Below are positions 37,537-46,300 of a DNA stretch of 64,000 nucleotides, in pieces (positions within the stretch are counted from its first letter, which is position 1; the number at the start of each line of letters is the position of its first letter). The notes beneath the pieces are model-generated. The model saw only the letters and a list, made by a program, of their open reading frames with translations. It was not told where the DNA came from and ran no database searches. The stretch spans positions 744,001 through 808,000 of the forward strand of contig NZ_JAOTEM010000001.1 in the NCBI RefSeq assembly GCF_025628985.1, written 5' to 3'. This stretch comes from Chryseobacterium edaphi. GTDB taxonomy: Bacteria > Bacteroidota > Bacteroidia > Flavobacteriales > Weeksellaceae. The translations under genes and the position numbers were made by a program.

Positions 37537-38865
37537 TTACTGGATGAAATTTTTATACTGATTGATCACAATGCCTTTTGCTTTCAGATCATGCATCATA
37601 TTATAAAGTCCGAAAAATGTACGGTTGATATAGATAAAATGTGCCGCACCTCTATTGGTATTCATTCCTTTCATATCGCTCAGTTTTGCATACCGCTGTC
37701 CGAGATCTGCAATTTCCTGAAAAAAAGTTTCATCAGAAAAATCAAATTTCTCAGTATTAAACGGTCGTGTAAATAATTCCAGTAGTTCATGAAATAATTT
37801 AGTGAAAAAAATCTGTTCCTGCTGCGAATCATCGTGACGCAAAATCTCAAGCTGATAGAGTTTTTCCCTGAAGATATCAGGATTGTTCAACTTCTCTTTT
37901 TTTGCCAGCTCAAAGTAAGGTTTATAAAAATCATTCGGAATTTCCTTGATACAACCAAAATCAATCACCAATAATTTTTTATCATCTGAAATCAGGAAAT
38001 TTCCGGGATGCGGATCTGCGTGCACCTGCTTCAGGACGTGCATTTGATACATGTAGAAATCCCAAAGTGTTTGTCCGATTTTATTGAGATCTTCCTGAGA
38101 ATTACTTTGTTTTGTAAATTCAGAAAAATGTTTACCGTTCATCCAATCCATTGTGATGATTCTTTCACATGAGAGTTCCGGATAATATTTAGGAAAATCT
38201 AGATTCGGAAGATGGCTGCATTTTTCTGATATTTCCCGGCTTCTTTTGAGTTCCAGATCATAATCCGTCTCCTCAAACAATTTATTTTCCACCTCTTGAA
38301 AATAGGAATCTGAACCTTCTTTTTTTATGTTAAACATCTTCATAGCAATCGGTTTTACCATTTTCAGATCGCTTGAAATACTTTCCCGAACTCCGGGATA
38401 TTGTATTTTTACAGCAAAGTTTTTACCGTCTTTTTTAGCTTTATGTACCTGACCTATACTTGCTGCATTCACAGATTCCTGCGTAAAATCATCAAAGAGA
38501 TCTTCCGGATTTTTTCCAAAGTACTTTCTAAAAGTCTTTTTCACTAAAGCTCCGGAAAGGGGAGGAACAGAAAACTGAGATAATGAAAATTTTTCTACAT
38601 AAGCCTGCGATAAAATATTTTTTTCCATGCTCAACATCTGAGCGACTTTCAATGCAGAACCTTTCAATTCTTTTAGAGAATCGTAAATATCGGATGCGTT
38701 TTCTTCATTCAAAGTTTTTCTCGCTTCATCTTCGTTTTTATCTTTCGTGATTTTATTTCCATAATATTTGATGTAATTAACACCGACTTTTGCACCTGCT
38801 TTCAGCAAACTGCCCGTTCTTTCTAATTTTCCTGTAGGTATTTTATTGAGTGTTTTCATCTGCAA
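37537..38865 (-). CDS. ABC1/UbiB/AarF-family atypical kinase
   Basis: The 442-residue protein kinase-like protein carries the family motifs: an N-terminal LKGSALKVAQMLSME (the KxGQ-like segment), NAASIGQVHKAKKDGKNFAV (Ala-rich loop), VKIQYPGV, HADPHPGNFLIS (catalytic loop) and VIDFGCIKE (metal-binding D). Relatives support ubiquinone or other prenyl-lipid metabolism through ATPase activity. Here it leads the DUF2256 / photolyase / TIGR03643 operon, so a function in membrane or light stress is possible (inference). Confidence 0.9.
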   Translation of the reverse strand: MQMKTLNKIPTGKLERTGSLLKAGAKVGVNYIKYYGNKITKDKNEDEARKTLNEENASDIYDSLKELKGSALKVAQMLSMEKNILSQAYVEKFSLSQFSVPPLSGALVKKTFRKYFGKNPEDLFDDFTQESVNAASIGQVHKAKKDGKNFAVKIQYPGVRESISSDLKMVKPIAMKMFNIKKEGSDSYFQEVENKLFEETDYDLELKRSREISEKCSHLPNLDFPKYYPELSCERIITMDWMNGKHFSEFTKQSNSQEDLNKIGQTLWDFYMYQMHVLKQVHADPHPGNFLISDDKKLLVIDFGCIKEIPNDFYKPYFELAKKEKLNNPDIFREKLYQLEILRHDDSQQEQIFFTKLFHELLELFTRPFNTEKFDFSDETFFQEIADLGQRYAKLSDMKGMNTNRGAAHFIYINRTFFGLYNMMHDLKAKGIVINQYKNFIQ

Positions 38866-38938
38866 ATTTCTTTTTACTAAATTGAAGTGGAACTTTCATC
38901 ATTAAAATTGTGAGCATTTCTGAAAATTGAATATTGAC

Positions 38939-39598
38939 TTAATTTTTTTTGAATGTTTCTTTAAACAAAAATTTACCAAGATCAACGGCTTTGCGCAGCG
39001 GCTCATTATCCATCAGTTCAAAACCTGTATCAATCGTTTTTTCAATGAAAATGTCTGTTTTTTCGAATGAAGGCGAGGTGTCTTTTTTCCAAAATTCAAT
39101 TGCAGAAACCAAGTGAAGCCATAATGCTTCTTCCCGCGCTTTCTCGTGAAGATTTTTAATATTTTCTTTTGACTTTTTAATAATTTCCCAATCATTGAAG
39201 TCAAGTGTTTTGATAAAATCCCGATGCACTTCCTTTAGCTGATTTGAAATTTTTGCTGACTTTAATTTCTCGTTCCCAAGAATCATTAAAACAAGTGATC
39301 TGTTCATGGTCATATTTTCAAAAAAAATAAAATAGACATTCAGTAATTTTTCTTTTGATGTAACCTCATCGGAACTATTGACTTCAAAAGCCAGTTCTAC
39401 AGACTTGTCAAAAAGATTTACGAGCATCTTTTTTTCGATATGTTCGAAACTTGAAAAGTAGTTGTAAAAGTCTTTTTCCTCGAATTCATTGTCTTTTGCA
39501 AAATGATATACGTTTTTTGGTTTTTCACCATGATTTAAAATATAATCGCCGTATAATTCAAATATTTTTTCTTCTGTAATAAGATTTTCTCCTTCCAT
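38939..39598 (-). CDS. TetR family-like regulator
   Basis: This 219-residue helical protein has an N-terminal helix-turn-helix (LYGDYILNHGEKPKNVYHFA, then FEEKDFYNYFSSFEHIEKKM with the FYNYF core equivalent to the TetR YxHF motif) and a ligand-type C-terminal domain. It is the first gene of the minus-strand photolyase series, 73 bp before the ABC1 kinase. A role as the local repressor is inferred from its position. Confidence 0.8.
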   Translation of the reverse strand: MEGENLITEEKIFELYGDYILNHGEKPKNVYHFAKDNEFEEKDFYNYFSSFEHIEKKMLVNLFDKSVELAFEVNSSDEVTSKEKLLNVYFIFFENMTMNRSLVLMILGNEKLKSAKISNQLKEVHRDFIKTLDFNDWEIIKKSKENIKNLHEKAREEALWLHLVSAIEFWKKDTSPSFEKTDIFIEKTIDTGFELMDNEPLRKAVDLGKFLFKETFKKN

Positions 39599-39996
39599 TT
39601 TATTTTAATTTGTTATGCTAAATTAGTAATATATTTTACTAATATTTGAATTTAAGTATTTTTTATTTAGATAGGAGATATTTAGAATTTCAATGATATA
39701 CGCATGTTTAAAATTTAGCGTAAGAATTTATCATGCTTGCTTGTTTAAGAAAATATATTCTAAAGATTCCTAGAAATTTTTATCACAGAATCGTGTACGT
39801 GATGATTTATAATTATGAATAATTGGATTTAACAGAGGGGTATTTTAAGCTCTTTATTTGTAAAAAATTAAAATACTATTGAAAAGAAAATATTATAAGT
39901 ATTTAAAAATAATAAAAATTATAAAAGATTATTGAATATAAAAGCAGTCAATAATAATTTAAAGCAAATGTGAAAAGGTTATAAAGCCGGATTTTG
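39599..39996. other. AT-rich region without a gene
   Basis: No supported coding sequence, terminator or repeat is seen in 398 bp. It should contain the tetR promoter on the minus strand and precedes the AraC remnant. Confidence 0.45.
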
Positions 39997-40167
39997 TTTG
40001 ATATTTTAAGATTGTCAATTGGGATCTATCCGCAACAGTACATTTATGAAAATATTATCGAGACAGCAAAAGAAATACAATCTACAATCGGTCTTTCAAC
40101 ATTTAAGATTGTCTATCATTTAGAGTCTCGATTATCTGCAGTTTTTAAGAGGTTATTCAAAAAGTAA
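39997..40167 (+). pseudogene. AraC family C-terminal remnant
   Basis: The frame TTT GAT ATT ... to a TAA at 40165-40167 reads FDILRLSIGIYPQQYIYENI followed by IETAKEIQSTIGLSTFKIVY and FKRLFKK. It aligns with the helix-turn-helix part of AraC proteins such as the one at 29759-30670 (GLNTQQYIQNAIIERAKEKL). There is no upstream coding part, and the key second helix is degraded, so this is a gene relic. Confidence 0.7.
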
Positions 40168-40215
40168 TGTAAAACCGGCCTCTTTAAAATCTTTTTAATA
40201 AAAAATATCACCATT

Positions 40216-40827
40216 TTAAATTTCACTTACCAATCGAAATGTAAGATTGATACGTTCTTTCATATGCAAAGCTGACTTAGCAATCCTATGTTCCCAATGC
40301 TCCTGGAGATCACCCTTCATCATCAGTAGAGATCCATGCGGAAGGGGGATTGCGTATCGGCTCTGATGATGATTTAGTTTTCTGAAGTCAAATTTTCTCG
40401 TTTCACCAAGACTTAAAGAAGCAATCACGGGACGTTCACCATATCTGCTTTCTTTGTCTCTGTGCCATGCTACCGAATCATTATTATCCCGATATAAATT
40501 GAGCAGTACTGAATTGAATTCAGATCCGAAAACCTTTTCAATCTTGTTTTTTAAAGAAAATAATTCGGGAGTCCACGCATTCACTTCAAATTCACTTCCT
40601 CCCAATTTGTACGATTTCTCACCATCTCCGTACCACGCCGTCAAACGAGGAGTCAATACCTTTTTGTCATATATTGTCTGGGTTCTCTGCTTCCAAGGAG
40701 TGTTTGTAAGTAAGTTAGATAAAAGCTGATCCGATTCTTCTGACGTTAGAAAATGTTCTCTGAATTCTAACAGATCTTTTGGAAAATCATAAAATTCTTC
40801 TGCACTGAATAGACTGAGTTGACCCAT
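40216..40827 (-). CDS. AlkB-type 2-oxoglutarate/Fe(II) dioxygenase
   Basis: The 203-residue protein has the 2OG-Fe(II) iron triad in VAWHRDKESRYG (H-x-D) and EHWEHRIAKS (distal H), 2OG-binding RINLTFRLV, and ASLSLGETRKFDFR. AlkB homologues remove N-alkyl groups from DNA or RNA bases by oxidation. It is 82 bp downstream of an S24-type repressor gene on the same strand, so damage-induced expression is plausible. Confidence 0.93.
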   Translation of the reverse strand: MGQLSLFSAEEFYDFPKDLLEFREHFLTSEESDQLLSNLLTNTPWKQRTQTIYDKKVLTPRLTAWYGDGEKSYKLGGSEFEVNAWTPELFSLKNKIEKVFGSEFNSVLLNLYRDNNDSVAWHRDKESRYGERPVIASLSLGETRKFDFRKLNHHQSRYAIPLPHGSLLMMKGDLQEHWEHRIAKSALHMKERINLTFRLVSEI

Positions 40828-40909
40828 TGTTTTGTTACCTTTTACTTATTATATATTTTTTGACGGGATTTTTTATCATTTGTTTTTAGCTTTATTTAAA
40901 AAGTTTTAA

Positions 40910-41689
40910 TTAATTGTTCAAATTAAGCAGTTTATTTTCCAGATTGCTGATACTGCGTTTTGCCTCATCAACCAAGTTTTTCAAATGGGTATGATCGGGC
41001 AAGTAATAAGGTTTATAATCCTTAGGTAAAATTCCTCTCACATAACTCCAAATTTGTATAATATCCATTAAAGAAATATCGTAAGAATCGTAAAATGAAT
41101 TGTCTGCTGCAACAGTTAATGTATCGTTATTTCTTTTTACAAAAGTTTTAAAAGTGTACCCTTTATTGGTGATAAAAACATATTCTTTACCTGCCTTCAG
41201 GTCATTCAGCTGTTCGACATATTCACCAATTACACAGGTTCCGTCGGCAAATGGCGGCATCGAATCTCCATCAGCCATAAATCCTCTGAATATACCATGT
41301 CCTAAAAAAGGCAGTTGTATTCTGGGAAGGTTTTCAATATATTCAGGATCACTGAATCCGTTGAGATAACCCATTGAGGCTTTTTGAGGAACTATTTCGA
41401 TGAACTTGTTACCATCACTATCAACGACTACAGGAAGCAATGTTTTATTGCCGGGTAGATTTACCATTTGATCTACCGGATATTTTCTGATATCTACAGT
41501 AACTAAAAGATCAATGCTGATATTATAATATTTTGAAATTCTGATCAGGACTTCTATAGGAGGCTCCGATTTCTCATATTCATAAGAAATATATCTGGAC
41601 CGAGTCAATAGCAATTCATCGGCTAACTTGTGCTGCGTTATATTTTTTTGACTTCTTAGAAAGACGATATTGTCTGAAAAGATGGACAT
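40910..41689 (-). CDS. XRE family repressor with S24/LexA-like C-terminal domain
   Basis: The 259-residue protein has an N-terminal HTH_3 (NITQHKLADELLLTRSRYIS) and a C-terminal peptidase S24-like domain, with QKASMGYLNGFSDPEYI near the cleavage region, FMADGDSMPPFADGTCVIGEY (catalytic serine) and YTFKTFVKRN (catalytic lysine). A short coiled coil ends the protein. It could self-cleave on DNA damage like LexA or CI. An inverted repeat at 41689-41707 overlaps its own start. It is followed by alkB. Confidence 0.88.
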   Translation of the reverse strand: MSIFSDNIVFLRSQKNITQHKLADELLLTRSRYISYEYEKSEPPIEVLIRISKYYNISIDLLVTVDIRKYPVDQMVNLPGNKTLLPVVVDSDGNKFIEIVPQKASMGYLNGFSDPEYIENLPRIQLPFLGHGIFRGFMADGDSMPPFADGTCVIGEYVEQLNDLKAGKEYVFITNKGYTFKTFVKRNNDTLTVAADNSFYDSYDISLMDIIQIWSYVRGILPKDYKPYYLPDHTHLKNLVDEAKRSISNLENKLLNLNN

Positions 41690-41707
41690 TGTCGTATTTT
41701 ATGACAA
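41689..41707. promoter_or_regulatory. Inverted repeat TTGTC-N9-GACAA at the XRE-S24 start
   Basis: TTGTC (41689-41693) and GACAA (41703-41707) flank an AT-rich 9-bp spacer immediately upstream of, and touching, the start codon of the repressor gene. This is consistent with negative autoregulation (inference). Confidence 0.5.
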
Positions 41708-41815
41708 CAAATATATGCATTTTGTTTTAAAAAATGACTATTAAGTAATTTGGTTATCTAATTATGAACTAACTGTGGTTTAGCATCACATCATTAAGCG
41801 AATTGATTGAAAATT

Positions 41816-42412
41816 TTAAAAGTAAATTTTGCCATTTTCAATTTTCAGCAGCTCATTATGTTCCATTTTTTTGATCGATCTGATGACGGTTTCTACCCGT
41901 AATCCGGTCAAGTTTGCGATTTGCTGACGGGTTAATGGTATTAGAAATGAAAAGGGTTCGTTGAATAAACTGTTGCGTTTTAAAATATCGATTACAGTCT
42001 TTATTCTGGTTGAAGGATCGGATAATGAAAGATTAAACAGCATAAGATAGTTATCATGCAGACGTGCTGAAAAATATTGTAAAAAAAGTGACGAAATTTC
42101 TCCATTGTTTTTTAATAAACTAAGAAAATCTTGTTTCCTGAGTCTCAAAATTCGGCATTGCGTCAGTGCGACTGCCGTTACAGGATATACTTTGCTATTA
42201 AAAAGAAAAGACTCTGCAAAGCACTGCTGATTTGAAAGAATGTTCTGGGTGAATTCTTTACCATCTTGATGATAGTTTTTAATCTCAACAATTCCTGTTA
42301 AAATCTGAAAGTAAAACTGCGGTTTACTACCTTCAGAAAAAATCGTTTGGTTCGGCATAAAATCAATGTACTCTGCTCCGTAACTTGACAAAAGATCTTC
42401 ACTGATAAACAT
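41816..42412 (-). CDS. Crp/Fnr family transcriptional regulator (paralogue 1)
   Basis: The 198-residue protein has a cyclic-nucleotide-type beta-barrel (about 15-115), a long dimer helix, and a C-terminal HTH with TRQQIANLTGLRVETVIRSI followed by a KIENGKIYF wing. The recognition helix E-T-V-I-R keeps the Glu and Arg that contact the GA half-site in Crp and Fnr. There are no N-terminal cysteine cluster residues, so it is not an oxygen-sensing Fe-S Fnr. It shares length and helix with 51860-52456 and 58436-59032. Divergent from the metallophosphoesterase gene. Confidence 0.9.
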   Translation of the reverse strand: MFISEDLLSSYGAEYIDFMPNQTIFSEGSKPQFYFQILTGIVEIKNYHQDGKEFTQNILSNQQCFAESFLFNSKVYPVTAVALTQCRILRLRKQDFLSLLKNNGEISSLFLQYFSARLHDNYLMLFNLSLSDPSTRIKTVIDILKRNSLFNEPFSFLIPLTRQQIANLTGLRVETVIRSIKKMEHNELLKIENGKIYF

Positions 42413-42643
42413 AGCTAAAAGAGTTTTAGATTTAAAAATGGGTTAGTTGTTTAGCGCATCAATTCAAGAAACAGACCATGTAAATATTTTATTCGATGAA
42501 AATTATCTATCATAAACTGCAGCATCAACTATTAAGGTTGTGGAGTCCAATAAAAATTGCATGATTCATTTAGCCTTTTTATGAGATTTAAAATGTTAAG
42601 TATTATTTAATAGACCTGTAACAACGCAGTAATATTAAGGATA

Positions 42644-42651
42644 TAGCTTTG
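42644..42651 (+). promoter_or_regulatory. -7 promoter element of the metallophosphoesterase gene
   Basis: TAGCTTTG matches TAnnTTTG, 31 bp before the ATG at 42683. No clear -33 TTG is seen at the right distance. Confidence 0.45.
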
Positions 42652-42682
42652 GCGAATTAAAAAAATCCATTAATTCAACCTT

Positions 42683-45433
42683 ATGAAACACTTTTTACTG
42701 GTGCTGTGTTGTTTTGTCACGCACTTATATTTTGGTCAAGTACCTGTTCCTTATTTGCAGAACCCAACTCCCAATTCGATGATTGTCAATTGGAAAACTT
42801 CTTCCAATAACGAAACCACTGTCTATTACGGAACTTCACCCACAAATCTCAGTGTAACCGTTACCGGAACGACCAACATTTTTTCGGATACCGGCTACAA
42901 CAATAATTATTACTATCACACTGCAAAGATTACCAATCTTCAACCGAACACAAAGTATTATTATAAAGTTAAAACGGGAACAAATGAGTCTTCCGTCTAT
43001 AATTTCCGAACCCTTCCTTTGCCGGGACAAGCTGTTACTTCAAATGGTAAAATCAGATTTCTGATTATGGGCGACAATCAGCTAAAAAATGAACCCAGAT
43101 ACGATTCTCTCAATCTGCACGCTTATAGAAAAATCAAACAGCGATTTGGTGCGGCTGCAGATCCTTCAGACAATATTGCTTTGACTTTTATGGTCGGAGA
43201 TCAGGTAGATGTGGGAACACTTGACCACTATGAAAATGTTCATTTTAAGAAAAATCAGAAACTTTCACCATACCTTCCGATTCAGACAACCGTGGGAAAT
43301 CATGAAACCTATGGAACTTTAGGAATGAGTTCTTATTACGCCCATTTCTTTATTGATGAATTGAGCTACAAAAACATCAGTTCAGGAAACGAAAACTACT
43401 ATGCTCAGCAAGCAGGAAATGTTCTCTTTATAAGTCTAAGCTCTGAGCATACTGGAGCTGCGCAACAGACCTGGCTTCAACAGGTTCTTGCTGCGGCTGC
43501 TACAGACAACACCGTACACTGGATTATTTCTCTAAGTCACAGACCTTATCAGGCGGAGCAATATGTAGGAGATATTTCTACATGGGTAAGAAACACTGCT
43601 GTACCTTTTTTGACAGCTTCTGACAAATATTTAATGCATATCGGAGCTCATCATCACTTATATCACAGAGGACAGCTCAAAAACTCACCAAACTATCAGA
43701 TTATTTCAGGAGGAACTGCGTGGGATCAATATTGGGGAATGTCTAATGAGCAGGATTTTGATGATGTACAGAAAACTCTTACCGACTGGACTTACCAGAT
43801 TATTGAGGTGGATGTCATCAATGGTAAAGTTGACGTAGAAAGCTACTCAATCGGAAGTATTTACAATCAGAAAAACAGTGTGACTGTCGACAGTTTCCAC
43901 AGATATAAAAATTTGGCTAAACCCACCAAACCTTCGGTAACAAATGTATTTACAGCACCCGTTACCTTACCTTTAATATTAAATGGAAGTGCTTTCTCAA
44001 CAACAACTTCAGAACTTCTAAATACAACACAGTTTCTTGTCAGTAAAACAGCAGACTTTTCGTTTATTGATAAAGAATTTTACCGTGATTATGAAAACTG
44101 GTTTGGGAAAGATGGTACAGGAAATCCTGATGTTACAAAAAACTTAAACGCCGGAGTTGATATTACAAAAGCAACCATTGCAGCCAATTCAATCACAAAT
44201 GGAGTTTATTATGTAAAAGTACGCTACAGAGACAGAAATCTTGAATGGAGCGACTGGAGCGATGTAAAACAGTTTGAGGTAACGGGAAGTGTAGTGTCAA
44301 ATCCTGCATTGGTTTTAAACAAAACCGAATATCTTCAGAATGAAGCAATTCTGGCAACTTACACAGACGGACCCGGAAATCAGCAAGACTGGGTCGGAAT
44401 TTACAAAAAAGGACAAAATCCTTCTGCTGTAACTTCCCAAGGGTACAAATATACCAACGGACAAACTTCAGGTACAGCCAACTTCAACACAGGTTTGGCA
44501 ACTAAAGGACAATATTTTGCAGGTTTTTTTGCGAACAATGGCTACACAGAAATCACAGGTAGAAAAAACTTCTATGTAGGACCAAAAGTGGTTTTACAGG
44601 CAACTGCCGATTCTTATCCGGTAGGAGGAACTGTTGTGATCAATTATACCAACGGACCGAATCTTACTAATGACTGGATCGGGATTTACAAAATGGGACA
44701 AGTACCGGGATCGGCAAATCCTTCTGCAGCATGGAGCTATGTAACAACTGCTGCTGGAACAAAAAACTTCACAGGATTACCAAAAGGATATTATTACGCA
44801 ACTTATCTTTTGGAAGACGGTTATACTCAAATAGGAGAGAAAGTATTTTTTAAAGTGGGCGATATCGTTACAGATCTTTGGATCAATAAACCAGTCTATG
44901 CTTTAGGTGAAAATATCACGGCTTCTTGGACAGATTCTCCAGGAATTATTAAAGACTGGCTGGGAATTTATCCTCAAAGTGTGCAAATCCCGAATGATCA
45001 GTTTACATCATATACTTATTTTGACGGAGTAACGCAGGGAACTAAAACCATTACAGGAAATGTAAATGGTGTTCCTACCACAACAGGAAATTACTATATG
45101 GTGATGTTTACCAATGACTCTTACACAGAAGTTTCGAACAGAGTTTCTTTTCAGGTAGTTGGTTCATTAAGTACAAATGAAGCTCATAGCGCTACCGAGA
45201 AAAACGTAATTCTCTATCCGAACCCTGCAAAACCGGGACAGCCAACCTTTATCAAAAGTGATTATCCTATTGAAAAAATTCAGCTTTTATCTGCTGCAGG
45301 ACAACTTTTATATGAAACTAAAAATATAAATGATCAGAAATTCTCACTGGTCAACGAAAATTTACCTAAAGGTGTGTATTTGGTAAAAGTATATACCAGA
45401 AAATTATTTACTTTAAAACTTATTGTAGAATAA
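42683..45433 (+). CDS. Secreted metallophosphoesterase with fibronectin-III, repeat domains and T9SS sorting signal
   Basis: The 916-residue protein has a signal peptide (LLVLCCFVTHLYFGQ). An N-terminal purple-acid-phosphatase-like FN3 domain (about 20-115) is followed by a metallophosphoesterase core (LIMGDNQ, FMVGDQVD, VGNHETYG, LSHRPYQ, GAHHHLYHRG). Three related beta domains of about 95 residues come next (each with DWVGIY/DWIGIY/DWLGIY, about 540-825). The C-terminus (last 75) is a type IX secretion sorting domain (VILYPNPAKPG ... GVYLVKVYT). It likely cleaves phosphate esters at the cell surface or outside the cell. Ended by a strong terminator. Confidence 0.92.
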   Translation: MKHFLLVLCCFVTHLYFGQVPVPYLQNPTPNSMIVNWKTSSNNETTVYYGTSPTNLSVTVTGTTNIFSDTGYNNNYYYHTAKITNLQPNTKYYYKVKTGTNESSVYNFRTLPLPGQAVTSNGKIRFLIMGDNQLKNEPRYDSLNLHAYRKIKQRFGAAADPSDNIALTFMVGDQVDVGTLDHYENVHFKKNQKLSPYLPIQTTVGNHETYGTLGMSSYYAHFFIDELSYKNISSGNENYYAQQAGNVLFISLSSEHTGAAQQTWLQQVLAAAATDNTVHWIISLSHRPYQAEQYVGDISTWVRNTAVPFLTASDKYLMHIGAHHHLYHRGQLKNSPNYQIISGGTAWDQYWGMSNEQDFDDVQKTLTDWTYQIIEVDVINGKVDVESYSIGSIYNQKNSVTVDSFHRYKNLAKPTKPSVTNVFTAPVTLPLILNGSAFSTTTSELLNTTQFLVSKTADFSFIDKEFYRDYENWFGKDGTGNPDVTKNLNAGVDITKATIAANSITNGVYYVKVRYRDRNLEWSDWSDVKQFEVTGSVVSNPALVLNKTEYLQNEAILATYTDGPGNQQDWVGIYKKGQNPSAVTSQGYKYTNGQTSGTANFNTGLATKGQYFAGFFANNGYTEITGRKNFYVGPKVVLQATADSYPVGGTVVINYTNGPNLTNDWIGIYKMGQVPGSANPSAAWSYVTTAAGTKNFTGLPKGYYYATYLLEDGYTQIGEKVFFKVGDIVTDLWINKPVYALGENITASWTDSPGIIKDWLGIYPQSVQIPNDQFTSYTYFDGVTQGTKTITGNVNGVPTTTGNYYMVMFTNDSYTEVSNRVSFQVVGSLSTNEAHSATEKNVILYPNPAKPGQPTFIKSDYPIEKIQLLSAAGQLLYETKNINDQKFSLVNENLPKGVYLVKVYTRKLFTLKLIVE

Positions 45434-45454
45434 ACTTCCTTTAAACTTTAATTT

Positions 45455-45490
45455 AAAATCCAATCTGTAATTAGATTGGATTTTTTTTAT
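45455..45490 (+). terminator. Rho-independent terminator
   Basis: AAAATCCAATCT (45455-45466) and AGATTGGATTTT (45473-45484) form a perfect 12-bp stem with loop GTAATT, followed by more T. It closes the metallophosphoesterase gene. Confidence 0.9.
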
Positions 45491-45562
45491 TTTAAATTAA
45501 AGAATCTTTTGAATTTAAATTATAAATCAATAATGGCTAAAATAGTATTTTAACAAAATCCA

Positions 45563-45682
45563 TTATTTTTCAAGAAGCTGTCGTTTTATACGACTGAGAA
45601 TATCTTTTGATATACCTAAATAAGACGCAATAGTATGTTGAGGAAACCGTTGTAGGAAATTTGGATGTGTGGTAATTAAGTT
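45563..45682 (-). pseudogene. Crp/Fnr family C-terminal remnant
   Basis: On the minus strand a frame ending at the TAA (45565-45563) reads FLQRFPQHTIASYLGISKDI followed by LSRIKRQLLEK, a textbook Crp-type helix-turn-helix. Upstream the frame degenerates into a cysteine-rich sequence without a start. Only the last 40 or so codons of the former gene remain. Confidence 0.7.
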
Positions 45683-45726
45683 AGGATGTTCACAAAAACA
45701 ACAATAGTATTCAGCTCAACGGGTAG

Positions 45727-46083
45727 CATTATTTAGAATCTTTGGTACTGGAGACAGATGGAAGGACGCAAGAAATAGAAATTTCGAATATATTTACTTT
45801 TATTGGGGCAAAGCCATGTACAGAGTGGCTGAACGGAATTGTTTCAATGGATGATAAGTGATTCATTTATACAGGTGCAGATGTCGTTAAAATGGAAATG
45901 GCTAATTCTCTAATCTATAAAAAAAGAAAACCACAATCTCTGGAGACAAGTATTTCTGGTTTTTACGCAGTTGGTGACGTTCGGAAAGGTTCAGTAAAAA
46001 GAGTAGCCTCCGCAGTGGGTGAAGGTTCTATAGCGATCAGCCAGATTCATCAATATTTGGACGAATTAAAAATGAAAATGTAA
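45727..46083 (+). pseudogene. Thioredoxin-reductase-like flavoprotein, C-terminal remnant with in-frame stop
   Basis: In one frame: HYLESLVLETDGRTQEIEIS, then IFTFIGAKPCTEWLNG, a TGA at 45859-45861, then FIYTGADVV, and finally SISGFYAVGDVRKGSVKRVA followed by SAVGEGSIAISQIHQYL. This is the C-terminal FAD-binding part of thioredoxin-disulfide-reductase-type proteins (the cNMP-domain fused kind, by resemblance). The N-terminal 200-plus residues are missing. Confidence 0.75.
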
Positions 46084-46195
46084 GTCGAGGATATGAATTT
46101 AAAAAATTGGAAAAAATTGAAAATAGTGATCATTGGATCGAATTTATATTTAAAATTTCACTAATGAAAAAAGACAGTGCAATTGTGAACTCTTA

Positions 46196-46249
46196 AGATT
46201 AAAAAACAAACACCCATGTCCGAAAACTTTGGTGTTTGTTTTTTAATCT
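46196..46249. terminator. Long perfect hairpin terminator
   Basis: The arms 46196-46214 and 46231-46249 are perfect 19-base reverse complements around a 16-base loop, with A- and T-rich outer ends, so the element can terminate from both sides. It lies between the flavoprotein relic and the convergent oxidoreductase gene. Confidence 0.8.
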
Positions 46250-46300
46250 AGAATTTGCAGAATAAACTTCAGGCTGCATCTCAAAGATGATTATCTTTTT

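Noticed and set aside
37540..37776. Plus-strand frame opposite the ABC1 kinase gene
   Set aside because: It is antisense to a well-conserved kinase reading frame, with no independent protein features.
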